DNA from: Oligoflexus tunisiensis
Lineage (GTDB): Bacteria; Bdellovibrionota_B; Oligoflexia; Oligoflexales; Oligoflexaceae
Length of the DNA: 64,000 bases
Assembly (NCBI RefSeq): GCF_001748245.1
Contig: NZ_BDFO01000001.1
Span: 3,342,509-3,406,508, forward strand
Reading direction: 5' to 3'
Shown here piece after piece: positions 26,804 to 36,112 of this stretch. Position numbers and translations under genes: made by a program. The first letter of the stretch is position 1, and each line of letters begins with the position of its first letter. The notes below the pieces were generated by a model, which saw only the letters and a list, made by a program, of their open reading frames with translations, made no database searches and had not been told where the DNA came from.

Positions 26804-29800
26804 GAGAAACCAAAACTTTCTGGCGAGCCGTTCATGATCACGACCTGCCGGGTCTCGTGGCGTCCATAACGGAGTTCATCAAGGAAGCGCTGGGTGCCGA
26901 CCTGGGGCGGAATGAGACCGATGCCGCGGCGTCGGTATTCATTTTCAAGATCCGCGGTGACCATGCCGGTGCCGGCCCAGGGTCCCCAGTTAATGGACAG
27001 CGTGCGGCCTTTCACCTTGCGGCCCAGACTGCGGGCCACATGATCCAGCGCGCAGTTGGCGGCGGCGTAATCGGTCTGGCCCCGGTTGCCGAAACAACCG
27101 GACACGCTGGAAAACAAGGCCACGAACTTCACATCGCTTTGCAGTTTCGCTTCCAGAACTTCCGCAGGGTTCACCTTGGTTTCAAAAACCCGTGTGAACG
27201 CCTCCGGGGTTTTATCGAGAATCAGGGAATCACTCAGCACACCGGCTGCGTGGATGACACCATCAATGCGTCCTTCGACATAGAGTCGATCAATCAAAGC
27301 TTCCAGGCTATCCTTGTCCCGCACATCGAAGCAGTGATAGCGCAGGCCCGAACCCAGGGCCTTGAGTTTTTGCACCGTCGCCTGCATTTCGCGATTCTGC
27401 ATGATGCGACGACAGGCGGCTTCGATTTCAGCCGGTTTTTTAAAGGTCTTGTTCACGACAAAGTGGGCCTTGAGTCCCTGCAGATCCGGGATGCGGGCCG
27501 TTTCGGGACTTTCCTCATCCGGCAGGGGGGAACGGCCGACGATTTCAAAGCGACAGCCATACTGTTCCGCCAGTTTCACCGCGACCTGAGCCGCAATCCC
27601 ACGCGCCCCGCCGAGCATGAGGATGACCGAATTTTTGTCGAGGGAAAGAGTTTCCTCGCCGAGTTCGGTGAGCAGCGGCACGCAGACCAGCTGCCGCCGC
27701 ACATCACCGACATAACCGACCTCCACGAGAGGATCACCGGCCAGGAGTTCCTGAAAGATCTGCCGCGCGATCAGAGCCGGCTGTTCACGAGGATCGAAGT
27801 CGATCACCTTCACGAGTTTATCGGCGTATTCCTTGGCGAGACTTTTGAAAAGGCCGGACATGCCCTTGCCCTGATGAATGTTTTCGGCCTGACCATCATG
27901 ACCGAAGGCTCCACCGCGGCCAGTGACGCCGATAATGGTGTGCACATTGCGACGACAGGCCTGCTGCAAGGTCTTGAAGACTTCCGTGGGATTCGAGCCC
28001 CACTCATCGAGCAGCGAAAGCAGCACGAGGCCATCGACCGCTTCCGCATCCGAAGGCGCTTCATCGCCGACGGAAACGAGTTTCACCTGCGCACCGGCTT
28101 CACTGAGAAATCCGGCCAAAGGTTGCGCGATGCCTTTGCTGTCCTTAAGAATGGCGATGCGTCGGCCGCTGAGGGATGGACTCGGCTCAATCTGAAGTTT
28201 CAGCGGAACCTCTTCCACCCGGATCAGATACTGGCGCACATTCTGATCAGAGCTCAGTTTGGTTTCAAGTGGTTCGGGAGCCGGGGACGGAGCTGGAGCA
28301 GGGACCGGCACGGCTACCGGTTTTTGCTGCGATTCCAGAGCCTGAATCATCTGCCGCAAGGTTTTCATCGCGGCCAGCTTTTCGAGCTGATCCCGACTGT
28401 GACCCAGGATGTCACCGAGGTCGGCGATAATTTCGAATCGTTTGATCGAGTCGATACTCAGGTCGGCTTCCAGATCCTGATCGAGGTCGAGCATATCACT
28501 GGGATAACCCGTCTTCTGACTGACGACCTGCAGGACGGTGGCAGGGATATCGCGCGCCATCGGTTCCACTTTGATTTCAACAGCAGGGGCTGGCGCCACC
28601 ATAGCGTTCACGACTTTCAGGGCCGGCTGGGTTTCACGCACCGGACTGGCTTCCATGGCAGGTAAAGTCCGCGGCTGCTCCGCGCCCAGATATTGCAGCA
28701 TCACCTGCTTTTGACTTTCGACGAGCTGCCGCATCGATTGCAAATATTCCTTCACAATGCTTTCGCGGGTCTCGATGCGTCCATGGTCGTGATTCATTTC
28801 GGCTCCCTGGGTCAAGCGTGTAAGATTCAGTTGGAATTCGCCGGGTTTGAGTGCGCCTTTGGGAATGACACCGACGCGCGGTCGGGCCAGGTGGCCGTTC
28901 ACCAGCCACAGTGTGGGGCTCGGTTTTTTCTGAGCCCAAACATCAAAGTCATAGACTTCGAGCTGCCGCTGCGCGAAGAGGATATCGGTTTGCAGCGGGA
29001 GCCCGAGGCTGATAAGTTCCGCCACCAGTTTCAAAAACTGTTCGAGGCTGTTGCCTCTCTGCCCCATGGCCCGAGCCTGATGCGGGTGGTCTCCTAAAAT
29101 CCGTCCCACCAGATCCTTCAGCACGGAACCTGGACCGACTTCGAGGAAAAGTCGGGCTCCATCCTGATGCATGCGTTCGATCTGCCGCACGAATTGCACG
29201 GGCCGCACGATCTGGGCGGCGTACATTTTTTTCAGGGTGGCCGGCTCATGTGGGGCGGCCGTGGTATTCGAATATATGGGTTTCTGCGGAGCGCCGATCG
29301 TCTCCTCTTCCAGCGAGGCGGCAAACAGCGTTTCCGCAGCGGCCAGCAGCGGACTATGAAATGCGCAGGCCACTGGGATTTTTTTCGCGGCCAGGCCCTG
29401 GGCTTTCAGTGAAATCAGAGCAGCTTCGATATCGGCATCCAGTCCGGCAATCACCACCTGCTGGGGCGCATTGTGATTGGCGATGGAAACATCGAGACCC
29501 GTGATGGCCTGCAGGACCGTGGCATAATCCGCGGCCACTGCGGCCATGGAACCCTTCTGTCCGGCAGCGGCCGTTTCAATGGCTCGGGCCCGCGCTTCAC
29601 TCAATTGAATCAACTGCTCCGCCGAGAGACAGCCCGCAGCAAAAAGCGCGGTGAGTTCACCATAGCTGTGACCGGCGAACATGTCGGCTTCCAGCCCCAT
29701 GCTTCGCAGGAGTTCGTAAAACGCCATTTCCACGATGCCGAGCGCAGGCTGCGCGCAGCTGGTTTTCTTCAGGTCCTCTTCCGACTGTGGCACGACTCCC

Positions 29801-32800
29801 TTGGGGAAAATCCGCGGCAGCCACGGAGTGCCGAGTTCAAGATAGGAGCGCAGCTGCGGAAAGCTGGTGAAAATCTCGGCCCCCATATTCAGGCTCTGAC
29901 TGCCCTGGCCTGAAAAGAGAATGGCGATTTTACCTTCAAAATTTTCACGCTGGCGCACAAAGATGCCCTGGGCTGGCGTGGAATCCTCGGTGCTGAGCGC
30001 ATGCTCGATCTTTTGCAAAAGATCCTGCGCATTCCGTGCCACCAGAGCCACGGTTACATGATTCCGCGCGAGCTGCGCCTGCGTATAGGCGAGTCGCGAG
30101 AAATGCAGCTCGGGATGATTTTGCAGTATATCCTTAAGCAGCCGCATCTGCTCCTTGTCCGCAAAGAGGAAGAGTTCCGCCGCGCGACCCTGGGATGCGG
30201 GCAACGTAGGCTCGGGCTCTGCATGGGAGGTCAGCACCGCATGAAAGTTCGTGCCGCCGAAACCAAAGGCACTGACGGCCGCCTTCCTTTCCTTGCGGAC
30301 CCAGGGAAGGGCCACGGAACTGAAATAGAAGGGGTTGGCCGACGGCCGATAATAGGGATTGGGCTCCTGCACATGCAGGGTCGGGGGCAGAATGCCATGA
30401 TAAAGGGCCAGACTGGTTTTGATCACACCGGCCAGGCCCGCCGCACACTTCGTGTGACCGATTTGCGATTTCACGGAACCCAGGGCACACTGCCGATTCA
30501 AGGCTCCGGATTCAAAGAAGACCGTACTCAGTGTTTCCAGTTCCGTGCGATCACCGACCACCGTTCCGGTGCCGTGGGCTTCCACCAGTTCGATCTCAGT
30601 GGGATTCAAACCGGCCCGTTCATAAGCGCGATACAGCGCACGCATCTGACCTTCCTTGCGTGGGGCGGTCAGACCGAGGCTCTTGCCATCACTGGACGAA
30701 CCGATCGCCTTCACGACCGAGTAGATGCGATCGCCATCGCGAATCGCGTCCGGCAGGCGTTTCAAGACGATCACCGCCACGCCTTCGGCGATGACGATGC
30801 CATCGCCATCGGCCGCGAAAGGATGCGATTTGCCGGTCGGTGACAGGGCTTTGACACTGGAAAACATGAGGTAATCGTTGATGCTATTATGCAGATCGGC
30901 GCCCCCGCAGAGCACCATCTCGCTCTCGCCTTCCGTCAGTTCCTTGATGGCCAGATCCAGCGCGGCCAGCGAGGAAGCACAGGCGGCATCGACCGTATAA
31001 TTGGATCCGCCCAGGTCCAGGCGATTGGCGATGCGACCTGAGATGACATTGGCCAGAACCCCGGGAAAGGAATCCTCGGTCAGGCTCGGCAGGTGCGCAT
31101 CGAGTTCCGGCGGAATGGGACCGGCATACATGGGAAATTGCGCGCGGAATCCATAAGCGGATGAAAGATCCGTGCCGGCTTCGGCACCAAAGATCACCGA
31201 CGTCCGCTCGCGATCAAAGGAACGCTGCTGATAACCGGCGTCCTCAAGCGCGCGTTTGGCCACTTTCAGGCTCAGCAGCTGCGTGGGTTCAATGGCTCCC
31301 ATCGAGTTGGGCGGAATGCCGAATTCCAAAGGATCGAATTCCGTCTCATCAATAAAGCCGCCCCACTTCGAGAGGGACTTGCCCGTATCCTGCGCCTTGG
31401 GATCAAAATAGGTGGACGCCTTCCAGCGGCTTTCCGGAACTTCGGTGATCAAGTCCGCTCCGGTCAGAATATTGCGCCAGTAACTTTCAATATCGCGGGC
31501 GCCCGGGAAAATACAGGCCATGCCGATGATGGCAATATCCGCCGGTTCTCGCCTCGGAACTTCTGTCAGCTCAAGACCCGCGATCCGATCGGTGGCACCA
31601 CGGGTCAGGTCCTCATGGAGTTCGCGCATGCTGCAAATCGTGTCGCGCAGCTGAGCCACCTGACCGAGCATGTAAAGACCTTCCGCGTCCTGCCGCTCCG
31701 GATCCACCGTGACGAGTTTATCCCCCTGACGTTCCAAACCTTTGGAGGCTATGCGCAGACGTCCGACGTTCAATTCCTCAAGCTCCGCCCAGACCTGTTT
31801 GGGATCCTTGCGAGCGCGCAGGGCATTTTTATAATCATGGAAAGTCTGCACAAAACGGGTTTCCGCACAACGGATCGCATGACCCGGTGCCGTTTCCAGC
31901 AGGGCGGTTTCCGTGCAGCGCACGGCTTCGTCCTGGAATTTTTGCAGGATGGCTCCGGTTTGAACTGCCTCTTCAGTAAAGAGATAGGCAGAGCCCAGGA
32001 GCGCTCCAATTTTGGCTCCGCGCGCCGCAAGGGGAGCTGTCATCGCTGCGAGCATCGCGCCGGAGACGGCATCATGCAAACCGCCGGCAAAGAAAATTTC
32101 CAGTTCATCGACGCAGGAGGATTGCAGCAGAATTTCAATCTGCGTTTCCCAGAGAACGAAACTATAACGCGGTCCCACATGGCCACCGCATTCGCGTCCT
32201 TCAAATACAAAGCGCCGCGCCCCATCCTTTAGAAACTGCTGCAAAAGACCAGGCGATGGCACATGCAAAAAGCAGCGAATGCCTTTCTGTTCAAAAAAAT
32301 CCGCCTGAGCCGGACGACCGCCGGCTATCAGAACCGCGGACGGTCGGAAGTCCTTTAAAACGTCCAGCTGTTCCTGGCGTAATTCCTCGGAGACAAAACC
32401 GAGGATGCCGACGCCCCAGGGCTGCGATCCCAATTTCTTTTGCGTGGTTTCGAGAAGTTCACGGCAGGCCTGTTTTCCCATGAGCGACAAGGCCACGAAG
32501 GGCAGGGCTCCGTTATCAGAAACGGCCTTGATAAATTCCGCGCGATCACTGACCCGGGTCATCGGTCCCTGGGCCAGGGGATAACGGGTGCCATAGGCCT
32601 GGGCCATGGGCCCCTCGGGGCGCAGGAATGATAGAGCCTTCGCCTGCCGCAGATGCCCGCGCACAGAACGCTGGAGTGATTGAACCATGGCCGCGACATG
32701 ACCGAAACGTTCCGCGAATGGACGCGCGAGACAAAGATCCTGCCCGGCCGGGAGGATCGGCTGCGCTGCATGCAGGCCGAGACTTTGCAGAAAGGCTGCT

Positions 32801-33513
32801 GCATCGATTTCATGTTCCTGCGGAACCTTAAGATCCGGCCGGCTCACCACCTGATGTTGATGCATGATGCGGGTTTCCGTGCCTTCAAAATGCTGAATGA
32901 TTTTTTTCAAGGCCTCGGGCACCTGACTTTCCTTCAGCAGGGCCAGCTGGGAATCGAGCACCACGGCCGAGGCTCCCGCCGCAAACGCAGCCGCCGCTGC
33001 ATGCCGTCCGATGCCGCCCTGCACCCAGAAGGGAAGTCCAAGCGAACGAAGTTCCTGCATCAGGATCAGGCTCGAGGTCAGGCCGACCCGCCCTCCGCTT
33101 TCCGCACCCTTGGCGATCAATCCATCCGGTTGCGCCACCGACAAGAGAGCCCTGGCCTCTTTCAGGGAACAGACCTGAACCCAGATGGCTCGGGTGCCTT
33201 TCGCAGAAGCCAGCGGACGCCAGGCAGCGAGAACCGCGGCCGGATCATCCTGGGCTAAAAGATCCGCGGCATCGAGAATCAAAGTCGTGATGCGTTCATT
33301 CAGATCCGTGGGTGTGAAAGCCGCAAGGCAGCTGATGCGCACGCCATAGGAGGCTCGGCGTTTTCCCTGCAACGCGGCCAGCGCCTGCCGCCCGCTTGCC
33401 GTATCCCGTCCTAAATCGAGAACCCCGAACGCACCGGACTGACCCAGGGTTTCCACCAGTCCTACATCCGGAGTTTCGAAAGGAGACACGCCAACGATTG
33501 CAGGAGTTATCAT
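26800..33513 (-). CDS. iterative synthase: (NMO)2-KS-AT-ACP-KR
   Basis: 2237-residue type I megasynthase. The N-terminal 600 residues form two nitronate-monooxygenase (PfaD/enoyl-reductase-like) TIM barrels; the second has the active-site motif ECGGHVG (His 445), the first ESGGRVG (Arg 142). Then ketosynthase (about 660-1100, DAACASS with Cys 845, later HGTGT and GHTKCAAG), acyltransferase (GHSYGE, Ser 1283), acyl carrier protein (LSIDSIKRF, Ser 1689) after a Pro/Ala linker, and ketoreductase (GGARGIA near 1966, Tyr 2149). It should build a reduced chain iteratively with the AT-DH-PPT partner. ATG 33513 is preferred over GTG 33576; GAAGGTGG lies upstream. The stop overlaps the next gene by 4 bases. 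Confidence 0.93.
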   Translation of the reverse strand: MITPAIVGVSPFETPDVGLVETLGQSGAFGVLDLGRDTASGRQALAALQGKRRASYGVRISCLAAFTPTDLNERITTLILDAADLLAQDDPAAVLAAWRPLASAKGTRAIWVQVCSLKEARALLSVAQPDGLIAKGAESGGRVGLTSSLILMQELRSLGLPFWVQGGIGRHAAAAAFAAGASAVVLDSQLALLKESQVPEALKKIIQHFEGTETRIMHQHQVVSRPDLKVPQEHEIDAAAFLQSLGLHAAQPILPAGQDLCLARPFAERFGHVAAMVQSLQRSVRGHLRQAKALSFLRPEGPMAQAYGTRYPLAQGPMTRVSDRAEFIKAVSDNGALPFVALSLMGKQACRELLETTQKKLGSQPWGVGILGFVSEELRQEQLDVLKDFRPSAVLIAGGRPAQADFFEQKGIRCFLHVPSPGLLQQFLKDGARRFVFEGRECGGHVGPRYSFVLWETQIEILLQSSCVDELEIFFAGGLHDAVSGAMLAAMTAPLAARGAKIGALLGSAYLFTEEAVQTGAILQKFQDEAVRCTETALLETAPGHAIRCAETRFVQTFHDYKNALRARKDPKQVWAELEELNVGRLRIASKGLERQGDKLVTVDPERQDAEGLYMLGQVAQLRDTICSMRELHEDLTRGATDRIAGLELTEVPRREPADIAIIGMACIFPGARDIESYWRNILTGADLITEVPESRWKASTYFDPKAQDTGKSLSKWGGFIDETEFDPLEFGIPPNSMGAIEPTQLLSLKVAKRALEDAGYQQRSFDRERTSVIFGAEAGTDLSSAYGFRAQFPMYAGPIPPELDAHLPSLTEDSFPGVLANVISGRIANRLDLGGSNYTVDAACASSLAALDLAIKELTEGESEMVLCGGADLHNSINDYLMFSSVKALSPTGKSHPFAADGDGIVIAEGVAVIVLKRLPDAIRDGDRIYSVVKAIGSSSDGKSLGLTAPRKEGQMRALYRAYERAGLNPTEIELVEAHGTGTVVGDRTELETLSTVFFESGALNRQCALGSVKSQIGHTKCAAGLAGVIKTSLALYHGILPPTLHVQEPNPYYRPSANPFYFSSVALPWVRKERKAAVSAFGFGGTNFHAVLTSHAEPEPTLPASQGRAAELFLFADKEQMRLLKDILQNHPELHFSRLAYTQAQLARNHVTVALVARNAQDLLQKIEHALSTEDSTPAQGIFVRQRENFEGKIAILFSGQGSQSLNMGAEIFTSFPQLRSYLELGTPWLPRIFPKGVVPQSEEDLKKTSCAQPALGIVEMAFYELLRSMGLEADMFAGHSYGELTALFAAGCLSAEQLIQLSEARARAIETAAAGQKGSMAAVAADYATVLQAITGLDVSIANHNAPQQVVIAGLDADIEAALISLKAQGLAAKKIPVACAFHSPLLAAAETLFAASLEEETIGAPQKPIYSNTTAAPHEPATLKKMYAAQIVRPVQFVRQIERMHQDGARLFLEVGPGSVLKDLVGRILGDHPHQARAMGQRGNSLEQFLKLVAELISLGLPLQTDILFAQRQLEVYDFDVWAQKKPSPTLWLVNGHLARPRVGVIPKGALKPGEFQLNLTRLTQGAEMNHDHGRIETRESIVKEYLQSMRQLVESQKQVMLQYLGAEQPRTLPAMEASPVRETQPALKVVNAMVAPAPAVEIKVEPMARDIPATVLQVVSQKTGYPSDMLDLDQDLEADLSIDSIKRFEIIADLGDILGHSRDQLEKLAAMKTLRQMIQALESQQKPVAVPVPAPAPSPAPEPLETKLSSDQNVRQYLIRVEEVPLKLQIEPSPSLSGRRIAILKDSKGIAQPLAGFLSEAGAQVKLVSVGDEAPSDAEAVDGLVLLSLLDEWGSNPTEVFKTLQQACRRNVHTIIGVTGRGGAFGHDGQAENIHQGKGMSGLFKSLAKEYADKLVKVIDFDPREQPALIARQIFQELLAGDPLVEVGYVGDVRRQLVCVPLLTELGEETLSLDKNSVILMLGGARGIAAQVAVKLAEQYGCRFEIVGRSPLPDEESPETARIPDLQGLKAHFVVNKTFKKPAEIEAACRRIMQNREMQATVQKLKALGSGLRYHCFDVRDKDSLEALIDRLYVEGRIDGVIHAAGVLSDSLILDKTPEAFTRVFETKVNPAEVLEAKLQSDVKFVALFSSVSGCFGNRGQTDYAAANCALDHVARSLGRKVKGRTLSINWGPWAGTGMVTADLENEYRRRGIGLIPPQVGTQRFLDELRYGRHETRQVVIMNGSPESFGFS

Positions 33514-33943
33514 AGGAAGACCACCTTCAGTTCTCGCGTTGCACAACGACGCTCCGCTTGAGCCGGGAGTATGCACGCACGGTATCTGTTTGAATGAAAA
33601 AAATCATTGATCGGCTAACCTCCGGTATAAAAGCTTCCTGAGAGGAACGCAGTTAACTTTTTCTGAACTCACGACGACAAGTCCGTGCTGGCGTTGATTA
33701 TGAAGGTTTCGGAAAAATATCATGGGCAGAGAAGGTTGGTCTCTGTCTGTGTTTTATGACAGGAGAAATCATTCATTCGTTTGGGGGACGAAAAGGGCAA
33801 GGTGTCAGGACATGACGCGGAGGCGTAAGGACGGGGAAATCCATCCCACGTTGCGGTTGGATGCAGGTGCCGGCAGCATATCACGGGGAAAGGCTTCCGG
33901 ATCAATACCGAACTTTATGTAGGGATTGATACAAAAGCGCGAG
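33514..33943 (-). promoter_or_regulatory. upstream region of the biosynthetic operon
   Basis: A gap of 430 bases separates the lipid-hydrolase operon from the synthase gene, and must hold the promoter of the eight-gene operon. On the minus strand around 33620-33660, TTAACT and a TTTTATACC block are separated by about 19 bases and could be a weak sigma-70 promoter just ahead of the leader frame. The rest (33700-33943) shows no gene I can support. Confidence 0.35.
33527..33607 (-). other. possible 26-codon leader peptide before synthase
   Basis: A short open frame with GGAGG 11 bases upstream of ATG 33607 encodes MIFFIQTDTVRAYSRLKR... and stops at 33527, 14 bases before the synthase ATG. Its placement suggests a translated leader that could couple or gate synthase translation, but its small size makes chance occurrence quite possible. 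Confidence 0.3.
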
Positions 33944-35065
33944 TCACTGTGGGCATTTGCCTTCCTGGAGACAGCGATCCAGGCCTGCAATGGGTCGTGC
34001 GGGTCGACCGGTGCTCCAGGTGCCAAAGGCCCGCCGCAGCCTGGTATCGGAAAAGGCATAATCATCGGGATCGCCAAGCAGGACATGGGCCAGGGCCCCA
34101 ACAGTCAGCTTCCAGTAGCCCCAATAATCCACGGCATTGATAGGCTCGCCCAGGAAACCGCAGTCGGCCTGCACCGCATTATGTTCCGAGCGCAGCTCCA
34201 CATCGCCTTCCTGATCACTGGGAATCATGACCGCCGCTTTTCGGGCATCGGGAATCTGCGGCGTCTGCCGGTAGGCGAGACGATTCACGGTAAAGGCATT
34301 GCAGTATTTTCCCGGTGGAATCTCATCGGTCTGGCAGTGATGCGGGTCTTGCAGTCGCATTTGATAAGACTCTTCCGCCATAACCAAAAGAAGCCAGGTC
34401 TCGTCGGGTAGTCGCCTCAGTCTATCCTTATCTATAGATATAAACGGCCAGGCGAGTGAGGTGATGCCGGCGGCATCCAAAGTGATGATCACACGCGGCT
34501 GTGGAAGGAAGGACTGAACTGCGGCCGCATTCTTCTGGGCCAGATGCAAAGCGAGGATTGCGCCAATCGAATGGCCAACAAACCCGACCCGCTTGCGATC
34601 CGGCCTGACATGATCACCCTGTTCCAAAAATTCAAGAGCATGATTCAAAGCATTCGCGGCATTGTCCGCCCATGCCTGAGGACGCAGAGGATGGCCGTAA
34701 CCAGGATAGATCACGATGAAACCTTTGCGTGCGATGTGCCTCAGCATCAGCTCATAAGCGGCGGGATCAGCACCGAAATAGCCGTGCAGAAAGAGAACGA
34801 CCGGGGCCTTTTCCGGCTTGGGATCATGCGGTTCATAAATAACACTATGCAAAGGATGGTTGGAATCTTCATGGAGCACCGAGCGTCGCACAGTGTTATG
34901 CGGGGAGACCGGAGACCCCGGACCTTCCATGGGGGGATCAGGAGGACAGACTCCATTCTCGCAGTGAGAGGATTTTTGATAAAGAGCCTCCCATTGGCAA
35001 GGGACTGTGGCACAGGATGTGACCGCGATAAGGTAAAGAATAAATAACAAGGGAACGGTCGGCAT
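33944..35065 (-). CDS. lipoprotein alpha/beta hydrolase
   Basis: 373 residues. Signal peptide with lipobox VTSC (Cys 18), then a Pro/Ser-rich linker and an alpha/beta hydrolase domain: VVLFLHGYFG oxyanion strand, YPGYG, and elbow GFVGHSIGA. It resembles PAF-acetylhydrolase/dienelactone-hydrolase-like esterases. Located outside the cytoplasm by its lipid anchor. Extra Cys in the C-terminal half (HCQTD, YCNAF, ADCGF) could form disulfides. Third gene of an operon with NAPE-PLD-like and phosphoesterase genes, three bases after its neighbour. Confidence 0.82.
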   Translation of the reverse strand: MPTVPLLFILYLIAVTSCATVPCQWEALYQKSSHCENGVCPPDPPMEGPGSPVSPHNTVRRSVLHEDSNHPLHSVIYEPHDPKPEKAPVVLFLHGYFGADPAAYELMLRHIARKGFIVIYPGYGHPLRPQAWADNAANALNHALEFLEQGDHVRPDRKRVGFVGHSIGAILALHLAQKNAAAVQSFLPQPRVIITLDAAGITSLAWPFISIDKDRLRRLPDETWLLLVMAEESYQMRLQDPHHCQTDEIPPGKYCNAFTVNRLAYRQTPQIPDARKAAVMIPSDQEGDVELRSEHNAVQADCGFLGEPINAVDYWGYWKLTVGALAHVLLGDPDDYAFSDTRLRRAFGTWSTGRPARPIAGLDRCLQEGKCPQ

Positions 35066-35068
35066 GCC

Positions 35069-36112
35069 TTATCCCCCTTCGGCTGGATCTCCTGGACGCA
35101 GGCGATACGTTTTGCCCACAAGCGCTGGCTCGAACACTGTACGCGGCAGTCCCTTGTTCTGCAAGGCGGCATTCAAATCCACAATGGGCTGATCGATGCC
35201 TTCATCGGAGAGCTGCCAGGTCCCATAGTGGATGCCAAGGCTCAGCCTGGCGCCAAGGTCCTCATGCGCCTGCACAGCTTCGGCAGGATTGATGTGGGCC
35301 GGCTGCATAAACCAGCGAGGTTCGTAAGCACCGATAGGCAAAAGGGCGAGCCAGACCTTGCCATAGTCCTTCTGAATGTTCCTGAAGTGCGGTCCATATC
35401 CTGTATCGCCGGCGAAGTAGATCCTTTGTTCGCCAAACTCCAAAAGATACGAACCCCAGAGGCTGCGATTGCGATCGAAGAGACCGCGCGCGGACCAGTG
35501 CTGGCTCGGCGTAAAAATCAACTTCACGGCGGGAGACAGAACCACGGATTGTCCCCAGTCCAGCTCCCGCACATGGGTGACGCCTTCCTTCTCCAGCCAG
35601 GTTTTATCGCCCAGTGGCACAAAAATCTGCGGGTGATGATCCCGCGCGAGACGTTGAAGCGTGGGCAAATCGAGATGATCGTAGTGATTGTGGGACACAA
35701 GGACGACATGAATCGGGGGTAGTTTTTCATAGGGCAAACCCGGTGGCCGCACGCGTTTGGGGCCGGCCCAGCTCACCGGACTGACCCGCTCGGACCAGAT
35801 GGGATCGGTGAGTATGTTCAACCCAGGAAGCTGAATGAGCAGGGTCGCCTGATTGACAAAGGTGAGGAAAACCTCGCCGTCCTGCACTTTATCCGGCAGC
35901 TCCGGTGTCTCGGTATTGGCAACGGATTCCGGCCAATCCTCACGATCCCCGAGGAAACGCCAGCGCAGAACGGAGAATATGTTTTTGGGCTCCATCCCAC
36001 CAGGTTGAAAAAAACGCGAGCCATCGAAATGATCCGAAGGGGGACCTTCATGGTGCCTTGTGCGACAGCCCAGTATGATGGAAAAGAAGAGCCAGATCCA
36101 GACGCATCTCAT
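35069..36112 (-). CDS. NAPE-PLD-like metallo-beta-lactamase-fold lipoprotein
   Basis: 347 residues from ATG 36112, which overlaps the previous stop by 4 bases and puts a lipobox (FSIILGC) right at the N-terminus. Metallo-hydrolase motif SHNHYDHLD supplies the zinc ligands; WGSYLLEF, FAGDTGYG and IGAYEPRWFM match the COG2220 / N-acyl-phosphatidylethanolamine phospholipase D branch. Such enzymes cleave the phosphodiester between phosphate and glycerol or N-acylethanolamine. Anchored in the envelope, it probably acts on membrane phospholipids or related substrates. Confidence 0.87.
   Translation of the reverse strand: MRCVWIWLFFSIILGCRTRHHEGPPSDHFDGSRFFQPGGMEPKNIFSVLRWRFLGDREDWPESVANTETPELPDKVQDGEVFLTFVNQATLLIQLPGLNILTDPIWSERVSPVSWAGPKRVRPPGLPYEKLPPIHVVLVSHNHYDHLDLPTLQRLARDHHPQIFVPLGDKTWLEKEGVTHVRELDWGQSVVLSPAVKLIFTPSQHWSARGLFDRNRSLWGSYLLEFGEQRIYFAGDTGYGPHFRNIQKDYGKVWLALLPIGAYEPRWFMQPAHINPAEAVQAHEDLGARLSLGIHYGTWQLSDEGIDQPIVDLNAALQNKGLPRTVFEPALVGKTYRLRPGDPAEGG

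Noticed and set aside
26857..28665. Long plus-strand open frame opposite the synthase gene
   Set aside because: Antisense to a well-conserved KR/ACP region; composition and lack of motifs mark it as a shadow. The same holds for 24068-25753.
18225..33513. Classical pfa (EPA/DHA) cluster
   Set aside because: There is no CLF, no FabA-like DH pair, no tandem ACP array and no separate PfaD or PfaE. It is related in style but not the same system.
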